NCBI GenBank assembly: GCA_003141795.1
Contig: PLNO01000072.1
Location: forward strand, 2,921-15,168
DNA from: Spirochaetaceae bacterium
GTDB lineage: Bacteria; Spirochaetota; Spirochaetia; SZUA-6; Fen-1364
Reading direction: 5' to 3'
Length of the DNA: 12,248 nucleotides
Shown one piece after another: positions 1-7,206 of this stretch. The notes under the pieces were generated by a model. It made no database searches. It was given only the letters and a program-made list of their open reading frames with translations, and was not told where the DNA came from. The position numbers and the translations under genes were made by a program. The stretch's first letter is position 1. Each line of letters begins with the position of its first letter.

Positions 1-1245
1 CTGGTTGCCGCCGCTCAAGTTCGACACGGTCTGCTCGAGGCTCGGCGTCTTTATGTTGAGCGCGTTCTTGTATTCGTCTGCCGCCTTCACCTCGGCGTTG
101 TCGTTGACGATGCCGCCGCGGCTGGCGATCTCCTTGAGGTTGGCCAGGGTGATGTTCTGCTTGACATCCTGGATGAGGATGAGGCCGTTGGCCTTCCTGT
201 CCTCAGTGGCGTAGGCTACGTGGTCCTCGATGGCATCGTGGGGGTGGTGGTAATGCACCGCCCTGCCGCGGACCCGAAGCTCCCCGCTGATGCGGTATCC
301 GTCGGGGTTGCCGAAGATGCTGCGGGCGAGCTCTGTTCGCCCCGATCCCATGAGGCCCGCAAACCCGACTATCTCTCCCTTGCGCACGTTAAAGGAGATG
401 TCCTTCAGAACGGGGCGCCCCGCCTTCAGGTCGAAAGCGTTCCAGTCCTTTACACTGAGGATCTCCTCGGTGCCCACCGTGTGCGTGTGGGGCGGGTACA
501 CGTTGTTGATCTCCCGTCCCACCATGTTCTTGATGAGGATCGCCTCGCTCACCTCCCCCTTGTGGGCATCGAGGGTGCAGATGGTCTGGCCGTCGCGGAG
601 CACTGTGACGGTGTCCGCGATCTTGATGACCTCTTTCAGCTTATGGGAGATGAGGACGCACGTCACCCCTTGACCTTTCAGCTCACGGAGAATGGCGAAG
701 AGATTTTCACAGTCGTCCTCATTGAGCGCCGCGGTGGGCTCGTCGAGAACCAACAGCTTGACGTTGCGGCTGAGCGCCTTTGCGATTTCGACGAGCTGCT
801 GTTTCCCGACGCCGAGATCCTTTACGAGGGTCTCGGGATTCACGTCCAGTCTGACCTTGCCGAGCATTTCGGTTGACTTGCGGATCGTCTCGTTCAGGTT
901 CACCGTGATCCCGCGCCTGATCTCATGGCCGAGGAAGATGTTCTCATAGACCGTCATGTCAGGAACCAGCGCGAGCTCCTGGTAGATGATGGCGATCCCG
1001 ACTTTTTCGCTGTCGGCGATGCCATGAAAGATTTGCGGCTTCCCCTCGTAGACGATGTCCCCGGTGTATTCCCCGTACGGATGCACCCCGCTCAGCACCT
1101 TCATGAGGGTGGACTTGCCCGCGCCGTTCTCTCCCACGAGACAGTGGATTTCCTGAGGAGTCACGGAAAATGTGACGTCGCTCAAGGCCTTCACCCCGGG
1201 GAAGGTCTTCGTGATATTCTTCATCTGTAGTATGGGCGTGCTCAT
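1..1245 (-). CDS. gguA: Monosaccharide ABC importer ATPase, GguA/MmsA type (3' end beyond window)
   Basis: This is the ATPase of a sugar importer of the ChvE-GguA-GguB kind; it hydrolyses ATP on the cytoplasmic face to drive uptake of pentoses or hexoses. The 415 residues present hold two ABC domains in tandem. The first has Walker A GENGAGKST at 38-46, a QQL signature variant near 149-151, Walker B VLDEP at 166-170 and the switch His at 201. The second has the degenerate Walker A usual for the family (GLMGSGRTE, 297-305) and reaches its SGGNQ signature at the very edge. Full-length relatives have about 510 residues, so roughly 95 are missing. The ATG at 1245 gives the standard N-terminus before the ILQMKNITKTFPG stretch. 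It lies 85 bases downstream of the binding-protein gene, in the same direction. The permease gene is expected beyond the left edge. Assignment is by recalled similarity to Agrobacterium GguA. Confidence 0.93.
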   Translation of the reverse strand, partial: MSTPILQMKNITKTFPGVKALSDVTFSVTPQEIHCLVGENGAGKSTLMKVLSGVHPYGEYTGDIVYEGKPQIFHGIADSEKVGIAIIYQELALVPDMTVYENIFLGHEIRRGITVNLNETIRKSTEMLGKVRLDVNPETLVKDLGVGKQQLVEIAKALSRNVKLLVLDEPTAALNEDDCENLFAILRELKGQGVTCVLISHKLKEVIKIADTVTVLRDGQTICTLDAHKGEVSEAILIKNMVGREINNVYPPHTHTVGTEEILSVKDWNAFDLKAGRPVLKDISFNVRKGEIVGFAGLMGSGRTELARSIFGNPDGYRISGELRVRGRAVHYHHPHDAIEDHVAYATEDRKANGLILIQDVKQNITLANLKEIASRGGIVNDNAEVKAADEYKNALNIKTPSLEQTVSNLSGGNQ

Positions 1246-1269
1246 GGCTGCTCCACGTTTGAGGAAATG

Positions 1270-1298
1270 GGGACGGCGAACGAAACGTCCGCCGTCCC
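1270..1298 (-). promoter_or_regulatory. Intercistronic hairpin between binding-protein and ATPase genes
   Basis: Thirteen-base arms at 1270-1282 and 1286-1298 pair with a single A-C mismatch around an AAA loop (reading TTT on the transcribed strand). No T-run follows on the minus strand, so this is not a standard intrinsic terminator. Similar hairpins after binding-protein genes protect the upstream mRNA and let it accumulate above the ATPase and permease; that role is inferred here from position. Confidence 0.55.
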
Positions 1299-1330
1299 AG
1301 TGCTTGTACTCGAGAATGATCGGGTGCTGT

Positions 1331-2437
1331 TTAGAGCCCCGTGAAGAGGCTCGCGGGATAATAGCCAGAGTCGACGATGGCGGCCTTCACGTTGTCCTTC
1401 GTCACGGAGACGATGGCGGACGGCTTGGCGGGAACGTCGACCTTGCCATTGTTGTACGTGTTGGTCTTCGGGGGCACCTGCCCCTTCAGGTACGCAATGG
1501 CTGCGGCGATGGCGTCGTTCACGAGGACGCGAACGTCCTTGAGGACCGTCATCGACTGCTTCCCGTCGATGATGTACTGGATCGACGACTTATCCGCGTC
1601 CTGGCCCGTGGTGTAGTACTTCGTAACGGCCTTGTCCGCCGCGAACGTATCACCGATGGCGCGGGCGGTCTGATCGTTGGGCGAAAGGACGTAGCACACG
1701 CCCTTCTGGGCGTCGGTGGCAGCGGTCAGATTGGATTCAGCGATGTTCTTCGCATCGGAGGGCGACCAGTTGGTCGTGACCTGGCCGATGATCTTCGCCA
1801 TTTCCTCGCGGGTGAGGGTCGCCTTGCCCTGGAGCGCGATGGCTTCGCTGGAGTTCACAATAACGAATGTGCCATCGGCGATCTTGGGCTGGAGCTGGCT
1901 CCATGCGCCCTGGAAGAAGAGGAACGCGTTGTTGTCCGACGCGGCGCCGGCATAGAGGTACAGGTGGTTGCCCGTGCCGGAAGCCTTGCTGACGAGGTAC
2001 GAGCCCCACGCAGCGCCAACGGCGACGCTGTCGAAGGTCACGTAGTAGTCCACGTTCGCGGAGTCGCGGATCAGGCGGTCATAGGAGATCACCTTCACGC
2101 CCGCGGCGTGCGCTTCATCCGCTGCTGCCGCTGCCGCGGAGGCATCGGGGGGGCATATGATGATGACCTTGACTCCGTTGGAGATCAGGGATTCGACGTT
2201 CGCCTTTTCCTTGGCGGAGTCGCCCTGGCTGAAGAGGATCTGGACATTGTATCCGGCCTTGGTGAAGGCATCGCGGAAACGGGTCTCGTCCTGGGTCCAG
2301 CGCTCCTCATCCTTGGTAGGGAGAACGACGCCGACCTGCAGCTTCGTTCCCGCCTTTTCCTGGTTTCCCGTTGCGAATACCATGGAAGGCAGGAGCAGCG
2401 CTACGAGGCTGACAAGTACGATCACTAATCTCTTCAT
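1331..2437 (-). CDS. chvE: Periplasmic monosaccharide-binding protein, ChvE type
   Basis: A 368-residue substrate-binding protein that captures sugar in the periplasm and delivers it to the GguA/GguB importer. The first 22 residues form a signal peptide with a hydrophobic core and a VFA end; there is no lipobox cysteine, so a soluble periplasmic protein is expected. The two-lobed periplasmic-binding fold follows. Stretches typical of ChvE are YDRLIRDS at 119-126, SDNNAF at 167-172, LSPND at 251-255 and GQDAD at 278-282. ChvE relatives bind arabinose, galactose, glucose and xylose, and the divergent arabinose operon makes L-arabinose a likely ligand (inference). The start at 2437 was chosen because GGAGG lies at 2446-2450, 8 bases upstream, and the signal peptide begins there. 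A longer reading frame from a TTG at 2530 would overlap the likely promoter and add an implausible head. Confidence 0.93.
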   Translation of the reverse strand: MKRLVIVLVSLVALLLPSMVFATGNQEKAGTKLQVGVVLPTKDEERWTQDETRFRDAFTKAGYNVQILFSQGDSAKEKANVESLISNGVKVIIICPPDASAAAAAADEAHAAGVKVISYDRLIRDSANVDYYVTFDSVAVGAAWGSYLVSKASGTGNHLYLYAGAASDNNAFLFFQGAWSQLQPKIADGTFVIVNSSEAIALQGKATLTREEMAKIIGQVTTNWSPSDAKNIAESNLTAATDAQKGVCYVLSPNDQTARAIGDTFAADKAVTKYYTTGQDADKSSIQYIIDGKQSMTVLKDVRVLVNDAIAAAIAYLKGQVPPKTNTYNNGKVDVPAKPSAIVSVTKDNVKAAIVDSGYYPASLFTGL

Positions 2438-2500
2438 TTCTGAGGCCTCCTTGTGTCCCGTGGGAATGCAATAAACATGCCAATAAGGTGCTAAACGGGA

Positions 2501-2530
2501 TTCATATTTAATTGTTGCCCTGGACTGCAA
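2501..2530 (-). promoter_or_regulatory. Candidate promoter for the sugar importer genes
   Basis: On the minus strand TTGCAG (2530-2525) could serve as the -35 box and TATGAA (2506-2501) as the -10 box, 18 bases apart, or ATATGA with 17. The transcript would start near 2494, giving an untranslated leader of about 57 bases. Only the -35 box is a fair match, so this is a moderate guess. Confidence 0.35.
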
Positions 2531-2621
2531 TTAGGAAGCGGAATGATTTCTTCCTAAAAACCGGATTCGGAACGAAAAGCACAACTGTTACCACACCGAA
2601 ACACAGCCATCGTAATCTTCG

Positions 2622-2645
2622 GGAAACGGCGCACAAACCGTTTCC
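2622..2645. promoter_or_regulatory. Inverted repeat GGAAACGG-8-CCGTTTCC, candidate operator
   Basis: Two perfect 8-base arms (2622-2629 and 2638-2645) are separated by 8 bases, putting their centres 16 bases apart. The AAACGG/CCGTTT half-sites recall LacI-family operators, although those usually have abutting halves. It lies about 80 bases upstream of the arabinose promoter -35 box and about 90 bases upstream of the importer -35 box, so one regulator could act on both. No regulator that would bind it is encoded beside it. Confidence 0.4.
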
Positions 2646-2650
2646 TTGAT

Positions 2651-2667
2651 GAAACATATTGTGTTAC
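2651..2667. promoter_or_regulatory. 17-base palindrome, candidate operator
   Basis: The pattern G.AACA.A.T.TGTT.C is symmetric at seven positions per half around base 2659. It lies 5 bases from the inverted repeat at 2622-2645, so the two might form a compound site. It could bind a dimeric regulator of the arabinose operon or importer. It is AT-rich in a GC-rich genome, which makes chance symmetry somewhat more likely. Confidence 0.35.
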
Positions 2668-2724
2668 TACAGGGTGACATCGCCAAATTCTCAGCCCTTT
2701 TCTCCCTTGGAATCGTGGCCAACC

Positions 2725-2753
2725 TTGACTTTTGACCCTCCGGGCCGTATCGT
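2725..2753 (+). promoter_or_regulatory. Candidate promoter of the arabinose operon
   Basis: TTGACT (2725-2730) and TATCGT (2748-2753) are separated by exactly 17 bases, a good match to a housekeeping sigma-70 promoter. Transcription would begin near 2760, about 32 bases before the isomerase start codon. A second TTGACC at 2732-2737 is at the wrong spacing for this -10 box. Confidence 0.6.
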
Positions 2754-2791
2754 GTCGTCCGCACTTTCCGACTGATTCAAAGGAGAAAAGG

Positions 2792-4210
2792 ATGACGACG
2801 CTCGGTGTGCTCACAGGCAACCGGGGATTTTTCCCTCCAGAGCTCTGCGAGCAGGGACGCGCAACAGTCCTCGCGGTGCTGAAGGAGGAGGGTTTCGACA
2901 CCGTCAGCCTCACCCCGAAGGACACGGTGGGCGGCGCCGTCGAAACGCGCGCGGATGCGGCCCGGTGCGCGGGATTGTTCAAGTCGCAACGGGATACCAT
3001 GGACGGTATCATCGTCACCCTGCCGAACTCCGCGGACGAGCGGGGCATCGCGGATGCGATCCGCCTCTCGGGGCTGGACGTGCCCGTCCTCGTCCACGCC
3101 TATCCCGACGAGCCGGGCCGCATGGGCATCGATCGCCGACGGGACAGCTACTGCGGCAAGGTCTCCGTCTGCAATGCCCTCTCCCAGTACGGGATCCGCT
3201 ACTCCCTGACGAGGCAGCACACCATGGATCCCGAGGCCGATGCCTTCCGTGAAGACCTGCGCGATTTCGCCGCGGTCTGCAGGATCACGCGCGCGCTTCG
3301 TCACGCCCGCTTCGGCCAGATCGGCACCCGGCCCGCGTCTCTCGTCACGATGCGCTTCAGCGAGAAGCTGCTGGAGAAGGCGGGCATCTCCGTGGAGAAC
3401 ATCGACCTCTCGGAGGTCTTCGGGAGGGCGTCGGCCCTCAAGGACAAGGAGTCCGCCGTGCTGTCCAAGCTCGACGAGATCCGTGACTACGTGAAGACCA
3501 CGAAGATCCCGCGGGAGTCTCTCTTACGGATGGCCCGGCTTTCCGTCGTGCTCGATCAGTACGTCGCCGAGCGCGGGTTGTGCGGGACCGCCATCCAGTG
3601 CTGGACTTCTATGGAAGAGAATTTCGGCGTTGCGCCGTGCACGGCCATGAGCATGATGAGCAACAACCTCCTTCCCAGCGCGTGCGAAACGGACATCGGG
3701 GGGCTCGTCGCGATGTACGCGTTGATCCAGGCGTCGGGCCGGCCCAGCGCGCTGGCGGATTGGAAGACGAACTACTCGGATGACCCCGAAAAATGCGTGC
3801 TCCACCATTGCGGCAACTTTCCCCAGGACCTCATGGGGAAGAAAGGCGTGATGGAGTACCAGGAGACCCTGGCGGGGACGTACGACCGCGAAAAGACCTA
3901 CGGGACGCTCGCCGGAAAGATTCGTCCAACGGAGCTCACCTTCTGTCGCGTCTCCACGAACGATGAAGCCGGGACCATCCGCGCCTATCTCGGGGAGGGC
4001 CAGGTCACGAAGGATCCCCTCACGACCTTCGGGGGCTACGGAGTCGTCCAGATCCCGAGGCTGGAGGAGCTCATGCGCTTCATCTGCCGGAAGGGATTCG
4101 AGCAGCACGTCGCCATCAACCCCGCGCGCGTGGCGCAGCCGGTGGCGGAAGCCTTCTCGCGCTACATGGGCTGGGAAGTCTATAATCACGACCAGAGAAA
4201 CGAGTCATAG
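2792..4210 (+). CDS. L-arabinose isomerase candidate of the L-fucose/L-arabinose isomerase superfamily
   Basis: A 472-residue sugar isomerase predicted to convert L-arabinose to L-ribulose in the cytoplasm. It is not alignable by eye with classical AraA (about 500 residues in E. coli) but looks like the fucose-isomerase-like branch of the same superfamily. The hallmark stretch runs from QCW at 269-271 through SMEENFG (273-279) to ACETD at 297-301. Probable metal ligands are Glu275 or Glu276, Glu299 or Asp301, His338 or His339, and His439. The substrate is inferred from the ribulokinase and epimerase genes that follow. The ATG at 2792 is preferred over an upstream in-frame start at 2732 because AAAGGAG at 2779-2785 sits 6 bases before it and the protein fold begins there (LGVLTGNRG); the longer form would overlap the promoter. 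The ribulokinase gene follows after 9 bases. Confidence 0.85.
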   Translation: MTTLGVLTGNRGFFPPELCEQGRATVLAVLKEEGFDTVSLTPKDTVGGAVETRADAARCAGLFKSQRDTMDGIIVTLPNSADERGIADAIRLSGLDVPVLVHAYPDEPGRMGIDRRRDSYCGKVSVCNALSQYGIRYSLTRQHTMDPEADAFREDLRDFAAVCRITRALRHARFGQIGTRPASLVTMRFSEKLLEKAGISVENIDLSEVFGRASALKDKESAVLSKLDEIRDYVKTTKIPRESLLRMARLSVVLDQYVAERGLCGTAIQCWTSMEENFGVAPCTAMSMMSNNLLPSACETDIGGLVAMYALIQASGRPSALADWKTNYSDDPEKCVLHHCGNFPQDLMGKKGVMEYQETLAGTYDREKTYGTLAGKIRPTELTFCRVSTNDEAGTIRAYLGEGQVTKDPLTTFGGYGVVQIPRLEELMRFICRKGFEQHVAINPARVAQPVAEAFSRYMGWEVYNHDQRNES

Positions 4211-4219
4211 GAGGATGCG

Positions 4220-5911
4220 ATGGCGAAAAACTCGCTGATCATCGGCATGGATTACGGCACCGACTCGGTGCGTTCTGTTGTGATCGACGCGCAGACGGGA
4301 AAAGAGATAGCGAACGAGGTGGCGTACTACCGCCGTTGGGCCGCGGGCACGTATTGCGACCCTTCAAAGAACCTCTTCCGCCAGCACCCGCTGGACTACA
4401 TCGAGGGCATGGAGATATCCGTGAAGGGCGCGCTCGCCAAGATCGGCAAGAAGGCCGGCAAGGACGTGGTGGCCATCGGGATCGACACGACGGGATCAAC
4501 TCCTTGCGCCGTGGACACAACGGGAACGCCGCTTGCGTTGACGAAGGGATTCGAGGAGAACCCGAACGCGATGTTCGTGCTCTGGAAGGACCATACCGCG
4601 GTGAAAGAGGCGGAGCTCATCAACAAGACCGCCCGCGGGTGGGGGGGCACGGACTTCACGAAGTACGAGGGCGGCGTGTACTCCTCTGAGTGGTTCTGGT
4701 CGAAGATCCTCCACGTCCTTCGATCGGACGGCAAGGTGCGTGCGGCCGCCTTTTCCTGGGTCGAGCATTGCGACTGGATGCCGGCGCTGCTCACGGGGAC
4801 CACGGACCCGCTGACGATGAAGCGCAGCAGGTGCGCGGCCGGGCACAAGGCGATGTGGCATCCCGAATGGGAGGGCCTCCCCCCCGAGCAGTTCCTCACG
4901 AAGATCGACCCTCTGCTGCGCGGTCTGCGCGCGCGGCTCTTCGCTGAAACGGCAACCTCCGATCAGAGCGCGGGAGGGCTGACCGCGGAGTGGGCCAAAC
5001 GCCTCGGCCTCACCCCCGGCATCGCCGTCGCCGTGGGGGCCTTCGACGCCCACATGGGCGCCGTGGGGGGGGGTATCACCGACAAGACGCTCGTGAAGAT
5101 CATGGGCACCTCGACATGCGACGTGCTCGTCGCGCCGCGCAAGGCCGTCGGGACCAAATGCGTCGCCGGGATCTGCGGCCAGGTGGACGGCTCGGTCATC
5201 CCCGGCATGGTCGGCCTGGAGGCCGGTCAATCGGCGTTCGGCGACGTCTACGCGTGGTTCAAGGGCCTCCTGGCCTGGCCGCTGCACGAATCCTCAGGGC
5301 GTGGCGCAAGGAAGGGGGCGCAGAGCGCCAAGAGGGGGACGCCCGCGCAGGCCGACATCGAGGAGCACATCCTCGACAGGCTTGCCGTTGCCGCTGAGAA
5401 GATCGATCCCGCCGAATCGACGGTGCTCGCGCTGGACTGGCTGAACGGGCGGCGCACGCCGTTCGCCGATCAGACGCTGAAGGGCGCGATCGTCGGCATC
5501 ACGCTGGGAACCACCGCGCCGGGGATTTTCCGCGCGCTCGTTGAGGCCACCGCATTCGGCTCGCGCGCCATCGTGGACCAGCTCAGGAAGGAGGGGGTCG
5601 CCATCAATGCCGTGATCGCCCAGGGCGGGATCGCGCGCAAGAGCCCCTTCGTCATGCAGGTCACCGCCGACGTCCTGGGCATGCCGATCCGCGTTGTCGC
5701 GTCGGATCAGGCCTGCGCGCTGGGTGCGGGGATGCTCGCCGCTGTCGCCGGCGGCGTGTATCCGAACGTCGGTGCGGCGCAGAAGCGCATGGGCAGCGGC
5801 TACGACAAGACGTTCAAACCGGACAGGAAACGGGCCGCGGTGTACCAGTCCCTCTACAAGAGATACACGGAGCTCGGCAAGAGCCTCGAGACCCTCCTGG
5901 GGGCCCTATGA
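4220..5911 (+). CDS. araB: Ribulokinase AraB
   Basis: A 563-residue FGGY-family kinase that phosphorylates L-ribulose to L-ribulose 5-phosphate using ATP. Its length and sequence closely follow E. coli AraB (566 residues). It has the N-terminal phosphate-binding stretch DYGTDSVRS, the ribulokinase signatures NPNAMFVLWKDHTAV and YSSEWFWSKILHV, and the C-terminal-lobe motifs GAFDAHMGAVG and KIMGTSTCD. ICGQVDGSV and GLEAGQSAFGD are also conserved. A Lys/Arg-rich stretch around codons 357-372 looks like a variable linker. The start is supported by GGAGG at 4210-4214, which overlaps the last base of the isomerase stop codon. Its stop overlaps the epimerase start by four bases (ATGA), which points to translational coupling. 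This gene fixes the substrate of the operon as L-arabinose. Confidence 0.97.
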   Translation: MAKNSLIIGMDYGTDSVRSVVIDAQTGKEIANEVAYYRRWAAGTYCDPSKNLFRQHPLDYIEGMEISVKGALAKIGKKAGKDVVAIGIDTTGSTPCAVDTTGTPLALTKGFEENPNAMFVLWKDHTAVKEAELINKTARGWGGTDFTKYEGGVYSSEWFWSKILHVLRSDGKVRAAAFSWVEHCDWMPALLTGTTDPLTMKRSRCAAGHKAMWHPEWEGLPPEQFLTKIDPLLRGLRARLFAETATSDQSAGGLTAEWAKRLGLTPGIAVAVGAFDAHMGAVGGGITDKTLVKIMGTSTCDVLVAPRKAVGTKCVAGICGQVDGSVIPGMVGLEAGQSAFGDVYAWFKGLLAWPLHESSGRGARKGAQSAKRGTPAQADIEEHILDRLAVAAEKIDPAESTVLALDWLNGRRTPFADQTLKGAIVGITLGTTAPGIFRALVEATAFGSRAIVDQLRKEGVAINAVIAQGGIARKSPFVMQVTADVLGMPIRVVASDQACALGAGMLAAVAGGVYPNVGAAQKRMGSGYDKTFKPDRKRAAVYQSLYKRYTELGKSLETLLGAL

Positions 5912-6627
5912 AGGCTGCCGACAAGAAGCGCCTCCAGCGGCTGCGGGAGGAGGTGTGTCGCGCGAACGTGAGCCTCGTGGAGCGTGGGCTCATCGTCTCC
6001 ACCTTCGGCAACGTGTCGGGCATCGATCGTGAGATCGGCCTCATCGCCATCAAGCCGAGCGGCGTCGACTATGCGGACCTCACCCCCGCCGACATGGTGG
6101 TGCTTGATCTGAAGGGCACCAAGGTGGAGGGCGACCTCAACCCCTCGTCGGACACGAAGACCCACGTGTACCTGTACCGGGAGTTCCCCGAGATCGGAGG
6201 GATAGTGCACACGCATTCCCGCCACGCCACCGCGTGGGCGCAGGCCCGCCGGCCCCTGCCCTGCCTGGGCACGACGCACGCCGACTATTTCCACGGGGAG
6301 ATCCCCTGCACGGAGGTGATCGCAGACCAGCAGATCGGGATGGACTACGAGGAACAGACGGGGGCGCAGATCGTCGCGGCCTTCAAGCGCGTGGACTATC
6401 GCGGCATGCCCGCGGTGCTGGTCGCGTCCCACGGCCCCTTTGCGTGGGGGAAGGACGCGGAGGAGGCGGTCTACCACGGCTACATCCTCGACTACGTCGC
6501 GGAAATGGCCATCATGGCCTACCAGATCAATCCCCGCGTGGCAGGCATCAAGCGCACGCTGCTGGACAAGCATTACCTGAGGAAACACGGAAAGAGCGCC
6601 TACTACGGCCAGAAGGCCGGACGATGA
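5908..6627 (+). CDS. araD: L-ribulose-5-phosphate 4-epimerase AraD
   Basis: A 239-residue class II aldolase-fold enzyme that converts L-ribulose 5-phosphate to D-xylulose 5-phosphate, the last dedicated step of arabinose use. It uses a divalent metal, zinc in E. coli. Metal ligands are visible as His101 and His103 (GIVHTHSRHA) and His175 (SHGPFAW). The phosphate-site residues lie in TFGNVSGID and KPSGVDY, and the conserved Asp82 lies in PSSDT. The THADYF stretch and the C-terminal LLDKHYLRKHG are nearly those of E. coli AraD, which supports the epimerase over fuculose- or rhamnulose-phosphate aldolase. The start overlaps the araB stop by four bases and has the G-rich run GGGGGCC just upstream. 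Confidence 0.96.
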   Translation: MKAADKKRLQRLREEVCRANVSLVERGLIVSTFGNVSGIDREIGLIAIKPSGVDYADLTPADMVVLDLKGTKVEGDLNPSSDTKTHVYLYREFPEIGGIVHTHSRHATAWAQARRPLPCLGTTHADYFHGEIPCTEVIADQQIGMDYEEQTGAQIVAAFKRVDYRGMPAVLVASHGPFAWGKDAEEAVYHGYILDYVAEMAIMAYQINPRVAGIKRTLLDKHYLRKHGKSAYYGQKAGR

Positions 6628-6660
6628 GCGGCCGCTCGATGCAAAAGAAAGGAGGACCGC

Positions 6661-7137
6661 GTGCAGTTTCAGCTTTTCGGAAAGAAACATGAGGAGAGCC
6701 CGACGGAGTTCTGGCAGCAGACCGCGGAGAAGCGCGGGGGGCCGATCGGGTACATGACCTATGGGAGCCTGCTCGGCAGGTCGGGGGACACCCTCGTGGA
6801 CCTCCCCGGTCTGGTCTACACCGTCGGCGACTCGGTATGGTTCGAGGATTTCGAGCGCGACAACTGGTTTGCCCGCATCGTCACCTCGAAGAAGAAGTTC
6901 GAAAAGACGGAGTTCTCCTTTCCGCGCGCGGACGTCACCCTGGTGCGGATGGTATCCCGGGGGGCGGCCATCCGCTGCATCAGCGGCAACCTCCCCGCGG
7001 ACAGGCTGCCGCAGCTCGGCTTCTTCGGGCGGATATTCTCCACGCCCGTGATCCAGGTGAGCATGCAGGGCGGCACGGCCCTCTTCTTCGACATCCTCCA
7101 GCGGCGGGAGTTCATTGGGCTGTTCGCCACATCGTAA
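6661..7137 (+). CDS. Conserved-looking protein of unknown function, last gene of the arabinose operon
   Basis: A 158-residue protein I do not recognise. It starts with GTG at 6661 behind a strong ribosome binding site (AAAGGAGG, 6648-6654 region), 33 bases after araD and on the same strand, so it is probably co-transcribed. There is no signal peptide or membrane segment. The N-terminus is charged (FGKKHEESPTEFW); the rest alternates short hydrophobic and charged stretches, suggesting a small mostly beta-strand domain (VDLPGLVYTVGDSVWFEDFERDNWF is broken here for length into VDLPGLVY and GDSVWFEDF). Two glycine-rich turns, RGGPIGYM and GRSGDT, lie near the start. Codon use matches its neighbours, so it is a real gene rather than a chance frame. 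A role in arabinose use is suggested only by position. Confidence 0.75.
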   Translation: MQFQLFGKKHEESPTEFWQQTAEKRGGPIGYMTYGSLLGRSGDTLVDLPGLVYTVGDSVWFEDFERDNWFARIVTSKKKFEKTEFSFPRADVTLVRMVSRGAAIRCISGNLPADRLPQLGFFGRIFSTPVIQVSMQGGTALFFDILQRREFIGLFATS

Positions 7138-7153
7138 ACTGCCGCCGGGCAAT

Positions 7154-7181
7154 GGCGCCGTCCGCCCTGCGGCGCGGCGCC
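7154..7181. terminator. GC-rich hairpin between convergent genes, possible terminator
   Basis: The arms GGCGCCG (7154-7160) and CGGCGCC (7175-7181) pair perfectly and enclose a further CCGC/GCGG stem (7162-7165 with 7169-7172). It lies in the 69-base gap between the plus-strand unknown gene and the minus-strand regulator, both of which end here. There is no T-run on either side, so it may be a U-less terminator, a 3'-end protector, or only a by-product of high GC. Confidence 0.4.
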
Positions 7182-7206
7182 CCCGCCCGAAGCCGCACGC
7201 GCGGGT

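Larger units (their letters stand above)
2438..2791. other. 354-base divergent control region, no gene
   Basis: This non-coding gap separates the minus-strand sugar importer from the plus-strand arabinose operon. It is visibly richer in A and T than its surroundings, especially at 2465-2520 and 2550-2670. It contains a candidate promoter toward each side, an 8-base inverted repeat at 2622-2645 and a palindrome at 2651-2667. Reading frames that cross it on either strand show no recognisable protein and no ribosome binding site. Confidence 0.6.

Noticed and set aside
220..2428. Long plus-strand reading frames across the importer genes (220-876, 1172-2428)
   Set aside because: They lie opposite the ATPase and binding-protein genes, encode no family sequence and reflect GC-rich codon bias on the other strand.
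2554..3048. A 164-codon minus-strand frame spanning the divergent control region
   Set aside because: It covers the arabinose promoter and the start of the isomerase gene on the opposite strand and has no recognisable protein or start signal.
5854..7152. A 432-codon minus-strand frame opposite araD and the unknown gene
   Set aside because: It is antisense to araD, which is certain, and its translation is rich in His, Arg and Pro with no recognisable domain or ribosome binding site.
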